Source: a virus. From it: a DNA stretch of 35,099 bases. Where the stretch lies: positions 1 to 35,099 of the IMG/VR virus record IMGVR_UViG_3300049855_000192. The stretch is one strand, 5' to 3'. Of the stretch, positions 14,449 to 22,749 are shown one piece after another (positions within the stretch are counted from its first letter, which is position 1; every line of letters begins with the position of its first letter). The position numbers and the translations under genes were made by a program. Below the pieces are notes generated by a model. It worked only from the letters and a program-made list of their open reading frames with translations, had not been told where the DNA came from and searched no databases.

Positions 14449-16062
14449 TTAGCTCCCAACCTTCACGTTGAAGGCAATCCACGCAGCGGACCCGCCATAT
14501 GTCCCGACGTAAAACTCCATGAATAGCGTCTCTCCGGCAAGTAGACTGCGTGTCGGCGTGCCGGTAATCTGAGAACCCACCGGGGTTAGCGTGGCCCAGT
14601 TTCCGCCGCTACCATTGGCGATGCGGATTGTAAGCCTCTGTCCATAGAAAAGTTTCGTTGGCATCGTCACGGTGGGCAGAGTCCCAGTGGACTCGTAGTC
14701 CCAGTAACGATACCCGTCCGGAATGGTAACGGCCGTTGATGAGCCAGTCAGTTGGACATAGTTGGTCAGCTCTATCTGGCTCTCCTTGCCCATGAGACCG
14801 CTAACCATTGTCCACCGGGGCGAAGCTGAGTGCGTGTCGTTCCCTAGCTCAACGAGCTTAGAGTTCCCGGTGACCAAGAAAACGGCCGTGAAGTTCTGGG
14901 TAGTCCAAAGGAACTCACACCCGGTCACTGTGCTTTCAGTGGTACTTTCTACCGCGTAACGCGAGCCTGCCGCCGACGTGACAGAAGTGATGTCAAACCT
15001 GGTTGACTGAACGATTAGCCTGCCTCCGGATGCCCCAGCAGCAATCGACTTCAGCATTGACCCCGCATAGGCGGTAGCGGTCGTTGCGATGATAGAGCTT
15101 TCTATCGCACAGAATGTATTCGCTGACAGGCTCAGAGCGGAAAGTGAGCCTCCGTTGATCGCTAGGTGAGAGTTCAGGATGCGTAGTTTGCTGACTCCTG
15201 TGGTCAGGACGCAGTAGCCAGTGGCGTTGGAGTTTCCGCCCAGCCAGCATCGGTCAATGACCAGATTGGTGGCGACCGTTGCATTGAGCATCGTGCCGGT
15301 GTTCACCTGGGACGCTTGGATAGTCATCCCGCAGATCCAGACAGGCGTGGTGCCCAGTGTCCCAGTGGACCACGTAAATGCGCTGGCGTTGCTCGCTGAG
15401 TTGATGGTGACGATGGACCCCACGCCCACCCCCAGCATGCTCACATTGTGAGCCCACTCAATCGCCGTGGTGGTTAGGTAGGTTCCCTTGGGGAAGAATA
15501 CAATGCCGCCGCCGGCTGCCACAGCTGCTGCCAGTGCCGCTGTGATTGCCGCCTGGTCATTGGTCACGCCGTCTCCCACGGCTCCGTAGGCCGGGCTCTT
15601 GACGTTGTAGACGAGCCCACTCAGCGACCCGAATGCATTCGTTAGTGTGGTGGCCGACCCAGCAATGAGCACCTTCCAGTCGATGGCCCCGGAGTTCGTC
15701 TTCCACAGGTCCAGGACGGCTTGGAGGGTGGTGGGCTCACTGGCGCCAGAAGCAGCCGTAACGTAGTCAACGCCCGTGAACGACTGGCTCATGACCTCCA
15801 CGTTTGGAGCCTCGGAACCGGCCACAAACTGAGCCACCGAGGTCCCGTCGGAGTTCTTCACCACCACATCCACGAGCTGGTTCACGTAGACGATGGCCTC
15901 GCCGTACGAACCAAGGTTCACGTCCGCGCCAGAGCTGTTCGAGCTGGAGGCTTCGAAGTCGTCATAGAGCGTTGCCCGGGTGGAAGACCCGCGAACGTAA
16001 ATCTGTGCCGTCCCGTTGGGGGCAGCGGCGAAGCCTGAGGCAAGGGCTGAGACTAGGTGCAT
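14449..16062 (-). CDS. Tailspike-like protein with pectate-lyase (beta-helix) domain
   Basis: 537 residues. The N-terminal 130 residues look like a virion-attachment part (PNGTAQIYVRGSSTRATLYD). Then comes the start of a right-handed beta-helix of the Pectate_lyase_3 type: 'SPAYGAVGDGVTNDQAAITA' and 'GGGIVFFPKGTYLTTTAIEW'. The helix runs to about 430 and a small beta domain closes the protein. Such proteins bind and often cut host surface polysaccharide. I cannot name catalytic residues, so an inactive scaffold is possible. It sits between the gp10-like gene and a second beta-helix gene, close to where a P22-type tailspike is bound. Confidence 0.7.
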   Translation of the reverse strand: MHLVSALASGFAAAPNGTAQIYVRGSSTRATLYDDFEASSSNSSGADVNLGSYGEAIVYVNQLVDVVVKNSDGTSVAQFVAGSEAPNVEVMSQSFTGVDYVTAASGASEPTTLQAVLDLWKTNSGAIDWKVLIAGSATTLTNAFGSLSGLVYNVKSPAYGAVGDGVTNDQAAITAALAAAVAAGGGIVFFPKGTYLTTTAIEWAHNVSMLGVGVGSIVTINSASNASAFTWSTGTLGTTPVWICGMTIQASQVNTGTMLNATVATNLVIDRCWLGGNSNATGYCVLTTGVSKLRILNSHLAINGGSLSALSLSANTFCAIESSIIATTATAYAGSMLKSIAAGASGGRLIVQSTRFDITSVTSAAGSRYAVESTTESTVTGCEFLWTTQNFTAVFLVTGNSKLVELGNDTHSASPRWTMVSGLMGKESQIELTNYVQLTGSSTAVTIPDGYRYWDYESTGTLPTVTMPTKLFYGQRLTIRIANGSGGNWATLTPVGSQITGTPTRSLLAGETLFMEFYVGTYGGSAAWIAFNVKVGS

Positions 16063-16063
16063 G

Positions 16064-16876
16064 TCACCACTCCACTCGGCTTCCGCCAGTTGTAGTTTCC
16101 ACGTTAACCCGCCCCACGGTTGACGTGTTGAGCTTCATGTCAGCCCCTAGCAGCAGGGAGATGCCGTTGCCTCGGATGCGAGTAATAGCCGCCGCAGAGC
16201 CGTCGAAGGCAAAGTAGTTGGAGAACCCTACCGTGCCGGCCGACAGGACCAGCCCGTCGAGTTCTAGGTCCGCAATAGCCGCCGTTACCTTCACCGCCGA
16301 CTCCGGTTGAGCCGAAGTGAGGGTGGCCGTAGAGATGAAGGTCGTGTTCCGCAGACGCGCACGGTCGGCTCCCGAGGCCAGCGTGAGAGCCGCCGCCGTG
16401 TCGTTGCCTGAGCACTCGACATAGCAGCCATCCATGACGAAGTCCGTCTGGTTGCAGGTAATGCGGGTGGTGTTGTTGGCCAGCGACGATGTGGGGATCT
16501 TGATGTTCCTCAGCTCCACGTTCGCCGCCGTGATGGTGAACAAGCTCCCCACGAAGTTGCAGATGAAGGTCACGGACGGGACGCCAGCAACCGACCCCTC
16601 GCCTACAATGGCAAGCTTCTTTGAGACTGTGATGGTCGCTACCCGGGTCTCCGTGTGAGCGCCCAGCAGCACCACCACATCGTTGTCGGATGCGTTCGTG
16701 ATGGCCTGCGCCAGGGTCGCCAAGGGCTTCTCACGGTTGCGGCCCGCTGGGCTAGCAGCGTCAGTGCCCGTGGTGCTCTGGACATACCAGACCACGCCTG
16801 AGACGTAGAGCGGAGAGCAGGTTGCCCAAACATCTCCCGTCGAACCGCCTGCCCCATTGGGATAAATGTTCGGCAT
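16064..16876 (-). CDS. Beta-helix virion protein, paralogue of the one at 17892-18851
   Basis: 270 residues. After a short head (MPNIYPNGAGGSTGDVWATC) the protein follows a right-handed beta-helix pattern: 'WYVQSTTGTDAASP', 'DVVVLLGAHTET', 'KLAIVGEGS', 'FTITAANVELRNIKI', 'DFVMDGCYVECSGND'. The same order of motifs occurs in the protein at 17892-18851, so the two are related. No catalytic residues are seen. Placed between the gp4-like adaptor and the tailspike-like gene (TAATG overlap with the former), it is probably a surface appendage of head or tail. Confidence 0.6.
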   Translation of the reverse strand: MPNIYPNGAGGSTGDVWATCSPLYVSGVVWYVQSTTGTDAASPAGRNREKPLATLAQAITNASDNDVVVLLGAHTETRVATITVSKKLAIVGEGSVAGVPSVTFICNFVGSLFTITAANVELRNIKIPTSSLANNTTRITCNQTDFVMDGCYVECSGNDTAAALTLASGADRARLRNTTFISTATLTSAQPESAVKVTAAIADLELDGLVLSAGTVGFSNYFAFDGSAAAITRIRGNGISLLLGADMKLNTSTVGRVNVETTTGGSRVEW

Positions 16877-17598
16877 TACCTTCTACTCCATCCAGTGCTG
16901 TGCCCAATCACGAGACGGGCTGGTGTCTTCTGGGCAGCGTATGACTTGCAGGCTTCCAGCTTCTGCCGAGCAATCGTTCCGAAGTACTGCACCCGCCCCA
17001 TGTTGAGCGAGTTCGCCATGGCTACCTGATGCGTCATCTCCCATTCGATGTACTGGGAGAAGAAGCGCTCCAGGTCCATCGTGTTCGATGAGTTGTTCGA
17101 GTCTGCCGCCAGTCGGTGAACCTGGAAGCGAATCGTCCCAGCATTTGCTGCGTCAGGGATAGGCCACAGTCGGACCTCCAGAGGTGACTCCGCCCTGTGC
17201 GAGTAGTAGGTTAGCGGCCTACCAGTGGCGTCCTTCGCCGGCTGAAGCTGCCACTCCTCCCGACTGATCGGGACTAGGGCTATCTCACCCGAGGCTTGGG
17301 TGATGTCCGTCTCGCTGGGGTCGATGAACATCGCTACACCGACCACGTCGAGCACGTCTGCCGGCATGGTGTACTGCCATGTCCCGGCCACCAGGGTAAC
17401 GGTCTGGAACTCTACAGCCCTGGCCCTCAGCCCCTCAGCCTGTAGCCCGTCAATGATACTGCCTAGCGTATCCCTGGCAAAGGACAGCTGAGCTTCTGAC
17501 AGGGCCTGGGCCTCGTTGCGGAGCCCGGCCTTCTGATAGGCACGCAGGCAAATCTTGCCGATGTCCATCTCCCGCGTTCTGGTGGTGGCGATGGTCAT
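16876..17598 (-). CDS. P22 gp4-like head-to-tail adaptor
   Basis: 240 residues with the features of the P22 tail accessory factor gp4 family: helical N-terminus (GKICLRAYQKAGLRNEAQAL), 'QLSFARDTLGSIIDGLQAEG', 'TLVAGTWQYTMPADVLDVVG', then a middle segment with 'LTYYSHRAESPLEVRLWPIP' and a helical C-terminus ('RVQYFGTIARQKLEACKSY'). Gp4 docks under the portal as the first tail ring; P22 gp4 is also reported to have muralytic activity, for which I see no evidence here. It is longer than P22 gp4 (about 166 residues) but similar to related adaptors. ATGA overlap with the upstream zinc-finger gene. Confidence 0.8.
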   Translation of the reverse strand: MTIATTRTREMDIGKICLRAYQKAGLRNEAQALSEAQLSFARDTLGSIIDGLQAEGLRARAVEFQTVTLVAGTWQYTMPADVLDVVGVAMFIDPSETDITQASGEIALVPISREEWQLQPAKDATGRPLTYYSHRAESPLEVRLWPIPDAANAGTIRFQVHRLAADSNNSSNTMDLERFFSQYIEWEMTHQVAMANSLNMGRVQYFGTIARQKLEACKSYAAQKTPARLVIGHSTGWSRR

Positions 17599-17858
17599 CC
17601 AATCGGCTCAGCCGTGTCCTTGTCGTAGCGTCCACCAATGACCCGCTGGGTCTTCTTGTCCCGTGCGCTAGCCTTGGCGCTGGCCACGTTGGCTCGCGTC
17701 AGGGTGACAGCATCACGACCCTTGCCCTCCTGGGGACAAGTCCACAGGCCGGCAGCGTCGCGATACAGCTCACGCGAATCCCAGCGCGTACCGCAGTAGT
17801 CGCACAGGTACCTGGCGGTCTCGCCAGCACGGATTTTCCGTCCACCTGTTCTCGCCAT
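17595..17858 (-). CDS. Small zinc-ribbon-like protein
   Basis: 87 residues, basic, with 'YLCDYCGTRWDSRELYRD' followed by 'GLWTCPQEGKGRD': a CxxC pair and a third Cys, with no obvious fourth ligand. The last 35 residues are a charged helix (ASAKASARDKKTQRVIGG). Similar short Cys-containing proteins occur between head and adaptor genes in other phages, but I do not know their role. It overlaps the adaptor start by ATGA. Confidence 0.6.
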   Translation of the reverse strand: MARTGGRKIRAGETARYLCDYCGTRWDSRELYRDAAGLWTCPQEGKGRDAVTLTRANVASAKASARDKKTQRVIGGRYDKDTAEPIG

Positions 17859-17891
17859 GGCCGTTCGCTTTCGCGCGCCCAGAGGGCGCTA

Positions 17892-18851
17892 TCAGGTATC
17901 CGCTGCTGGGACGAGCAGACCAGAGGTCCGCAAATCGTTGCTGGAGTAGTTCTCGAAGAACCGGACCAGGGTAGAGGCGCCGGTCGTAATGCCGGTAACG
18001 TTCGCCGTATGGGCGCCCGTGCTCAGGACAGCGATCCGGTTGTCGGCGCAGACGCCGGTAACCGCAACGTTGTCGTACACGATGCATGCCACAGAAACCG
18101 CCGTGCTGTTCAGCATCAGGTTTCTGGCAACACGAGTGTCCAGAGCGGCAGTTGTGAAGTGAACAAGGCCGTTCGTGGTGGTCGTGGCGAACGCCATCTC
18201 GTTGTCTTCGATGCGAATACCCTGATTCGTCGAGACAACCTTGACGCCGTCCGTCGCTACACCAGCAGCTACGCCTCGGAGCAGGTTGCCGACTAACTCA
18301 AAGCGAGTCGCACCTACGCCAACCTCCAGAGCGATGGTGGCCAAGTTGGCCGCGCCGCTGGAAACCTCGATGTCGCAGCCGTAGATGCCACAGTCGGCAC
18401 CGGTAACGTTGATGGCCTTGACCACCCCGTTGGCACCTTCGAGCCGAAGACGAAGACCTTGGATGGTCACGTCAGCAACAGAGAGCGCCCACTGAGCGGC
18501 CGTAGCCGTCCAGCGAAACACCGGCATGTTGCTGCCGCGTCCGAAGCCCATGATGCGAGTCCCGGCAACCAGTCCGGAAAGCATCGTAGCGTCGGTCACG
18601 GACTCCGTGTGGCCAGGAAGCACCACAACGGTATCACCCAGGCCCGCTCTGGCTCGGGCCACGCCGGCAGCCAGGGTGCTGACGAGGTTGCTGTTGAGGA
18701 AAGGGTCGTCGCCAATCTGAACGCCCGTGGAGCGAACGTAGGCCGCAATGCGTGAGCCCGGGGGCAGCAGGGCAAGCCCAAAGGGGGTCTTCATGCCGGC
18801 GCCGGCCGCGACCATCGGAACGTCAGCTGCGTAGGGAGATGCGTATGCCAT
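17892..18851 (-). CDS. Beta-helix capsid/tail appendage, paralogue of the one at 16064-16876
   Basis: 319 residues directly after the major capsid gene. After a head (MAYASPYAADVPMVAAGAGM) it has 'AAYVRSTGVQIGDDPF', 'GDTVVVLPGHTESVTDA', 'RIMGFGRGSN', 'WALSVADVTIQGLRLRL', 'DCGIYGCDIEVSSGAAN' and several further turns, a clear right-handed beta-helix. Motif order matches the protein at 16064-16876. No active-site residues are visible, so a structural trimeric appendage, possibly a head decoration given its position next to the capsid gene, is more likely than an enzyme. Confidence 0.6.
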   Translation of the reverse strand: MAYASPYAADVPMVAAGAGMKTPFGLALLPPGSRIAAYVRSTGVQIGDDPFLNSNLVSTLAAGVARARAGLGDTVVVLPGHTESVTDATMLSGLVAGTRIMGFGRGSNMPVFRWTATAAQWALSVADVTIQGLRLRLEGANGVVKAINVTGADCGIYGCDIEVSSGAANLATIALEVGVGATRFELVGNLLRGVAAGVATDGVKVVSTNQGIRIEDNEMAFATTTTNGLVHFTTAALDTRVARNLMLNSTAVSVACIVYDNVAVTGVCADNRIAVLSTGAHTANVTGITTGASTLVRFFENYSSNDLRTSGLLVPAADT

Positions 18852-18857
18852 GAGACC

Positions 18858-19766
18858 TCAGGCGTTGGAGTAGAAGAAGCCGCGTGGGTCGGACCAACCA
18901 CGGGCCCAGCGAGCGCTGATGGAGTACTTCATCGTCTCATTGTCGTTCTCCACCCAGGAGTTCGACTTCGGACGGCGACGCCACTTCGCTTGGATGCCGT
19001 TGTCGGCGTTCGTGATGATGCCCCAGCTCGTGGTCGTGTTCGACCAGTACTTCACGGAGACAGGGGTGATGTTCAAGTCCTTGAGGACGTTGATCTCAGC
19101 AAAGTTCCCCGGCTCTGGAGCCATGCTGGAGCCCAGGATACCTCCCCAGACGCCCCACTGCTCAGTCGGGTGGACAATCTTCCGTGCCTCAAATCCCTCA
19201 ATAAGCCCGTCGTGTCCCGGGATTTTCTTGAGCAGACTGATGGCCGTAATGAGCGCAATCCGGCTCGGTGCCAACGGGGTGGCAAGGGTGTTCGACCACG
19301 TCCCGCCGTTGGGCAGCGTATGACTGGCCGATGCCAGCGGAACGCCATCGCCACCAGTGTAGGCGGCGTTCTGGGCACGGATGAGGATGTTCGTGTTGTC
19401 GATGTCGAACGTCTTGTAAATCGCTCGGTCGAGGCGCTTTGCGAGGCGCAGCGTCTCGGGATACTTGTTGTCCTCCATCGCTTCGTCGGTGACGACGAGC
19501 TTCAGGGCAAACTTCGAGGGCGTGTATCGAGTCAGGTAACCCTCGCGGATTGACCCGGTGCCGATTTCCGTACCTTCGCCGGTTTCGTTGGCGAGGCCCG
19601 GGCCACCCATTTCCAGGTCGTCCGTGTAGGCCTCATCCATCGAGCCGATTTTCATCCAATTCTTGCAGACCAGAGACGACTCGTTCGCTGAGAGATTGTC
19701 GTCCACAATCGTGTCAAGAGTCTCCTTGAAGGAGCTGAAGATGTCTGAGCTAAAGATCGTTTGCAT
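18858..19766 (-). CDS. Major capsid protein
   Basis: 302 residues. Key stretches are 'KETLDTIVDDNLSANESSLV', 'ETGEGTEIGTGSIREGYLTR', 'YTPSKFALKLVVTDEAMEDN', 'RLAKRLDRAIYKTFDIDNTN' and 'PLASASHTLPNGGTWSN'. The pattern of a long helix (the E-loop region and spine), followed by a glycine-rich 'G..L....H' segment, is that of Mu gpT-like and related HK97-fold capsid proteins. Position after scaffold and two decoration-type genes and before the tail adaptor supports this. No protease or cleavage signal is visible, in line with the presence of a separate scaffold. Seven bases separate it from the upstream gene. Confidence 0.8.
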   Translation of the reverse strand: MQTIFSSDIFSSFKETLDTIVDDNLSANESSLVCKNWMKIGSMDEAYTDDLEMGGPGLANETGEGTEIGTGSIREGYLTRYTPSKFALKLVVTDEAMEDNKYPETLRLAKRLDRAIYKTFDIDNTNILIRAQNAAYTGGDGVPLASASHTLPNGGTWSNTLATPLAPSRIALITAISLLKKIPGHDGLIEGFEARKIVHPTEQWGVWGGILGSSMAPEPGNFAEINVLKDLNITPVSVKYWSNTTTSWGIITNADNGIQAKWRRRPKSNSWVENDNETMKYSISARWARGWSDPRGFFYSNA

Positions 19767-19772
19767 GGTTCC

Positions 19773-20426
19773 TCAGATACCCTGGATGGCGTTGTCGGAC
19801 GCGATGGAGCCGTTGCTGATGACCAGCAATTCAACGTTTGCCCCAGAAAAGTCAACGTTCGGGGGAGAAGGCTGAACGCCCACAATCTTCCAGGGGAAGG
19901 TGTTGGTCGTGTTGACCGTGGCAATGTCCAGCTTCGGCTTCGCTCGCGTGCCGCCCGCCGCGCCAGTGTTGACGAACCGGCAGTTTGCCCCGATGGCCGT
20001 CTCGTACGTCGCCTGGGTGGTGAACGTCACGATGTCATCCACCTGGATGGCCCAGATGGCGGTATCGGCCGGGATGTAGTAGAGGCGCGACTGGCGGGAA
20101 ATGTTGGTTCCCCAGGCCAAGTCGGACGGGATGCCGGGGCCAGCAGCGGTCATGACGCCCTTCACGGTGTCGTAGTACTGCTTGATGCCGCAACAGATGC
20201 CCAGAATCGTAGTTGAGTCGGTGCCTTCCGATCCGATTGCCAAGGTAACGGAGCCGTCATTCACCTGGAGAAGAGGATCACCGGCTCCCAGGAAGACGTT
20301 CTGAGCGCCAGCGTTCACGTCAAACGACGCAGCCGTGGCAGTCCAGGCCTCACGAATGGTGGGGTTGGCACCACCGTGACGTGACCGGTAGTACCGGAAA
20401 CCATAACGCTCTGCATTGTCAGCCAT
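19773..20426 (-). CDS. Capsid-associated (decoration-type) protein
   Basis: 217 residues, beta-rich, directly before the capsid gene. It has 'FLGAGDPLLQVNDGSVTLAI', 'ILGICCGIKQYYDTVKG', 'YYIPADTAIWAIQVDDIVTF' and a final 'WKIVGVQPSPPNVDFSGANV'. I remember this motif order (GDP...DG...L..GVxxGxxQY...D...VDFSGANV) from conserved phage proteins encoded next to the capsid gene and usually labelled structural. A head decoration or minor capsid role is likely. TGATG overlap with the upstream gene. Confidence 0.6.
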   Translation of the reverse strand: MADNAERYGFRYYRSRHGGANPTIREAWTATAASFDVNAGAQNVFLGAGDPLLQVNDGSVTLAIGSEGTDSTTILGICCGIKQYYDTVKGVMTAAGPGIPSDLAWGTNISRQSRLYYIPADTAIWAIQVDDIVTFTTQATYETAIGANCRFVNTGAAGGTRAKPKLDIATVNTTNTFPWKIVGVQPSPPNVDFSGANVELLVISNGSIASDNAIQGI

Positions 20427-20920
20427 CAGTCTGCTCCCGTGTCGGCCATGGCGATTGAGCCACGCTCGGCTTGAAGGTCGAAATATTCCCCGCCTTGGGC
20501 GGAGCGGAATGCGATGTTGCGAGACAGCTCTGCGATACTCTTCTTGGAGTTGCGCATCTTCTGCTCAACGAGGTCCGCGTGAGCCTGGCCGCCTTGGCCA
20601 TCAACGCCGTTCTCCTCGATCTCCACTGCTCTCTCATGCGAGATGAACATCAGGATGTGGCCCATGGCCTCGATGTACTGGCCGGGCTCCAGGATTTTGC
20701 CGACTCGCGGCTTCACGCCACCCTTGACGAACTGCACAGGCTCGTAGCCCATGGCGTCACGGTAGTAGTCCACACCCATCTCAGCGGCGGCCTTGTAGAC
20801 CCAGACGTACTTCTTCTCCGGGTCCTGATTGACCAGGTCGAAGTAGGGGGAACCCGAGTTGACGGGTTTTGACTTGGGGTCCTTGCGGACGGCTACAGGG
20901 CTCTTCTTCGCTGCAGGCAT
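20426..20920 (-). CDS. Hypothetical protein before capsid genes
   Basis: 164 residues starting MPAAKKSPVAVRKDPKSKPV. The basic head is followed by a mixed fold ('FDLVNQDPEKKYVWVYKAAA', 'VKPRVGKILEPGQYIEAMGH') and a helical C-terminal half ('ADLVEQKMRNSKKSIAELSR'). I choose ATG at 20920 because it has a GGAG ribosome binding site 6 bases upstream; the longer start at 20944 runs into the intergenic region. Probably a morphogenesis or minor head protein by position. I know the 'KKYVWVYKAAAEMGVDYYRD' type sequence from other phages only as uncharacterised protein. Confidence 0.6.
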   Translation of the reverse strand: MPAAKKSPVAVRKDPKSKPVNSGSPYFDLVNQDPEKKYVWVYKAAAEMGVDYYRDAMGYEPVQFVKGGVKPRVGKILEPGQYIEAMGHILMFISHERAVEIEENGVDGQGGQAHADLVEQKMRNSKKSIAELSRNIAFRSAQGGEYFDLQAERGSIAMADTGAD

Positions 20921-21069
20921 GAGTCTCCACTTTGCCAGTTGCAACTTGGCGCGGTTTCCCCGGGAGACTCAGGCCTACAGGTGGGGGCCCTGCGACCGTC
21001 AGGCTTACTCTCCCCGGCGAGAGAGCAACCGGATTCGAGGAGGGTACATTTTGACCCACCCCCAGTCAA
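20921..21069 (-). promoter_or_regulatory. Longest gap in the late region, with a promoter candidate
   Basis: This 149-base stretch without a gene lies between the scaffold gene and the capsid genes, while most other junctions in the region overlap or are only a few bases long. On the minus strand TTGACT (21069-21064) is followed after 17 bases by TACCCT (21046-21041): a good -35 box and a weak -10 box that keeps the three most conserved positions. There is a small hairpin (CTCTC, GCCGGG loop, GAGAG) further on without a T-run. A start here would raise output of capsid over scaffold. It overlaps the 26-base repeat at 21038-21063. Confidence 0.35.
21038..21063 (+). repeat. 26-base repeat shared with 34264-34289 (inverted orientation)
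   Basis: Plus strand here and minus strand at 34289-34264 agree at 22 of 26 bases; the core GGGTAC(A/C)TTTTGACC continuing CACCCC is 21 bases with one difference. This copy is intergenic, the other lies inside a coding region. Both carry the TGACCCA half-site that also makes the palindrome at 34341-34358. Confidence 0.6.
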
Positions 21070-21966
21070 CTACTTTCTGACTGCCCTCTTCTCTGCCGCC
21101 CGCTTGCCGGGTCCGTTGGCCCACTTCTGGTACGCCTGCTCGGCCGGGAGCCCATCGTACATGGCACGAGCCATCTTCCGTTCCATGGATCCCATCTTCA
21201 CGATGCCTACACCGGCTTCCCCGCCCGAAGACTGGGCTGAGATGCCAGATAGGCGCCTCTGGGTGGCTACGTCTGGCTGATTGGCCCGGCGTGGCTTCTT
21301 GCCAAACTTCACCCTAGCCTCGTCCAGAATCTTCTCCGCCAGTTCCCGGGTGTCAGCTTTACCCTCGCCGTGGACAGCAGCGCTCCACTGAGCGATTGCC
21401 CAGTTCCAGGCGCCCTGGTCACCGGTCACATCGGCGTGCTCTTGTAGGAAGGCGTTCAGGGCCACCTTGCGAGTGATCTCCTGCTCGTTCACCCGAGGAG
21501 TGTTGGCGTTGACGATGGTGGCAATCCGCGCCGTCTCAATCTCCTCTGCCCTTCGCTCGAACTCCTTCTGCTGTGGGCCGTTACGGTCGTACCCAGGGCG
21601 CGAAGCAATAGCCTCGTACTCTGCGTGTAGGCGACTCTTGGCCTCTGAGATTTGCTGCAAGCGCTGGGCTAGCGGGTCAGGCTGGCGCTGCTGCGATTGC
21701 GGGTTGTACAGCTGCCGCTGGTGTGACTGTCGAGCCTCAGCCGCCTCAGCACGGGCCTGCTCTGCTGCTCGCTCAGCACGAGTTGTCCGTTCCTCCAGCT
21801 CACGGAAGCGGTTGCGCTTCTTCTCCTGGCGAGACGGCCCCTCTTGGACCTTCACCTCAATGTCGGCGTTCTTGTCTACCGGCTCTTGCGGCAGCTCCGG
21901 TTTGTCTTCGGGCTCGTCGTCTAGCTCTGGGCCCTTCTTGTCTTCCAGGTCTTCATTGTCAGCCAT
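21070..21966 (-). CDS. Scaffolding-like protein
   Basis: 298 residues, nearly all helical and charged. The first 45 are very acidic (DNEDLEDKKGPELDDEPEDK), residues about 45-165 are coiled coil (ELEERTTRAERAAEQARAEA), and the last 30 are strongly basic (WANGPGKRAAEKRAVRK). That layout and the position between portal and capsid are typical of P22-type scaffolding proteins, which are about 300 residues long (P22 gp8 303) and direct procapsid assembly through a basic C-terminal helix-turn-helix. Sequence similarity is not obvious by eye, as is usual for this family. TGATG overlap with the upstream gene. Confidence 0.7.
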   Translation of the reverse strand: MADNEDLEDKKGPELDDEPEDKPELPQEPVDKNADIEVKVQEGPSRQEKKRNRFRELEERTTRAERAAEQARAEAAEARQSHQRQLYNPQSQQRQPDPLAQRLQQISEAKSRLHAEYEAIASRPGYDRNGPQQKEFERRAEEIETARIATIVNANTPRVNEQEITRKVALNAFLQEHADVTGDQGAWNWAIAQWSAAVHGEGKADTRELAEKILDEARVKFGKKPRRANQPDVATQRRLSGISAQSSGGEAGVGIVKMGSMERKMARAMYDGLPAEQAYQKWANGPGKRAAEKRAVRK

Positions 21967-22565
21967 CAGCCATCCTCCGTTTCAACAGCAGCAGGTTTCC
22001 ACGTCTTCCCATTTTCATCGCAGTAGAAGTGCTCCTCCACGCCGTCATCGTTCATCCGGGAGATGATGCGACAGGCGCGTGATCGGATGTTCTTCGACAG
22101 TTCCTCCGAGCCAAAGACGTAGCGGGCCTGAATCATCACCAGTGACGACTCCTTGCCCGCAATCATTGGCAAGCGCATCCGAAGAGGCGCTAGCTGATAG
22201 AAGAAGATGGTGTGGCCCACATCACACCCGTGGGAGCGAAGTTGGTCCAGAGCCGTAAGGCCGGCGGACACGATGACTCCCTTGGGAGCCTCTGTCAGCT
22301 CACGCTTCAGGACAGCATCCGTCTTGACAATGACACCAGTGCCGTAGGTCTTGGACGATTCAATGGGCACAGGCCACAAGAGCACCTGGTCAAACATCGG
22401 CTGGGAGTCCCATGCCGCGTTGGGAATGCCGTGCTTGATGCGCTTTGCCTCCAGCAGCTTCGGAAGCCCCAGCTCCCCAGGACCTGCGAAGTTTGCTCGA
22501 ATCTCCGCCTCTTGCTCAAGCTCTCGCTCACGTCGGATCTTGTCTACGTCAATCGCTAGTTCCAC
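21966..22565 (-). CDS. GroES-like beta-barrel candidate
   Basis: 199 residues. Residues about 1-45 are a helical extension; about 56-152 follow the order of a co-chaperonin barrel: 'MFDQVLLWPVPIES' (compare the GroES 'hDRVIVKR' strand), 'YGTGVIVKTDA' (compare GGIVL), 'EAPKGVIVSAG' (compare 'STRGEVLAVG'), 'DVGHTIFFYQ' (compare VGDIVIF), then 'SSLVMIQARYVFG' (compare EEVLIMSESDILA). The last 45 residues are extra and include 'HFYCDENGKTWKP'. Phages such as T4 (gp31) carry their own GroES to fold a capsid protein. The start is GTG with GGAGG 7 bases upstream. The fold is inferred from motif order by eye; an unrelated beta-barrel structural protein is the main alternative. Confidence 0.4.
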   Translation of the reverse strand: MELAIDVDKIRRERELEQEAEIRANFAGPGELGLPKLLEAKRIKHGIPNAAWDSQPMFDQVLLWPVPIESSKTYGTGVIVKTDAVLKRELTEAPKGVIVSAGLTALDQLRSHGCDVGHTIFFYQLAPLRMRLPMIAGKESSLVMIQARYVFGSEELSKNIRSRACRIISRMNDDGVEEHFYCDENGKTWKPAAVETEDG

Positions 22566-22749
22566 GCTCAGCCTCCATGTCGGTGATGATTTCGTTCAGT
22601 TGGTTCAGTGAGCCCCAAGCGGCCCGGATGTTGGGGTCAGGCGACTTCGATGCCGCCCCTATCAAGTAGTCAATGGCCGCCGCCCTCTTCCCCCTGAGGA
22701 CCTTCAAGAACGCTCGCGCGCCGTCCTCGTCCATCCATGTTTCGCTCAC
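22549..22749 (-). CDS. 66-aa hypothetical protein
   Basis: A helical, mildly acidic protein (ARAFLKVLRGKRAAAIDYLI, 'IRAAWGSLNQLNEIITDMEA') with no Cys pairs or membrane segment. GTG at 22749 overlaps the portal stop and the gene end overlaps the next start by 17 bases, so it is coupled on both sides. The pattern 'FLKVLRGKRAAAIDYLIGA...SPDPNIRAAWGSLNQLNEII' looks like a small helical hairpin and is similar in style to many short phage proteins next to the portal. Function unknown. Confidence 0.6.
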   Translation of the reverse strand: MSETWMDEDGARAFLKVLRGKRAAAIDYLIGAASKSPDPNIRAAWGSLNQLNEIITDMEAERGTSD

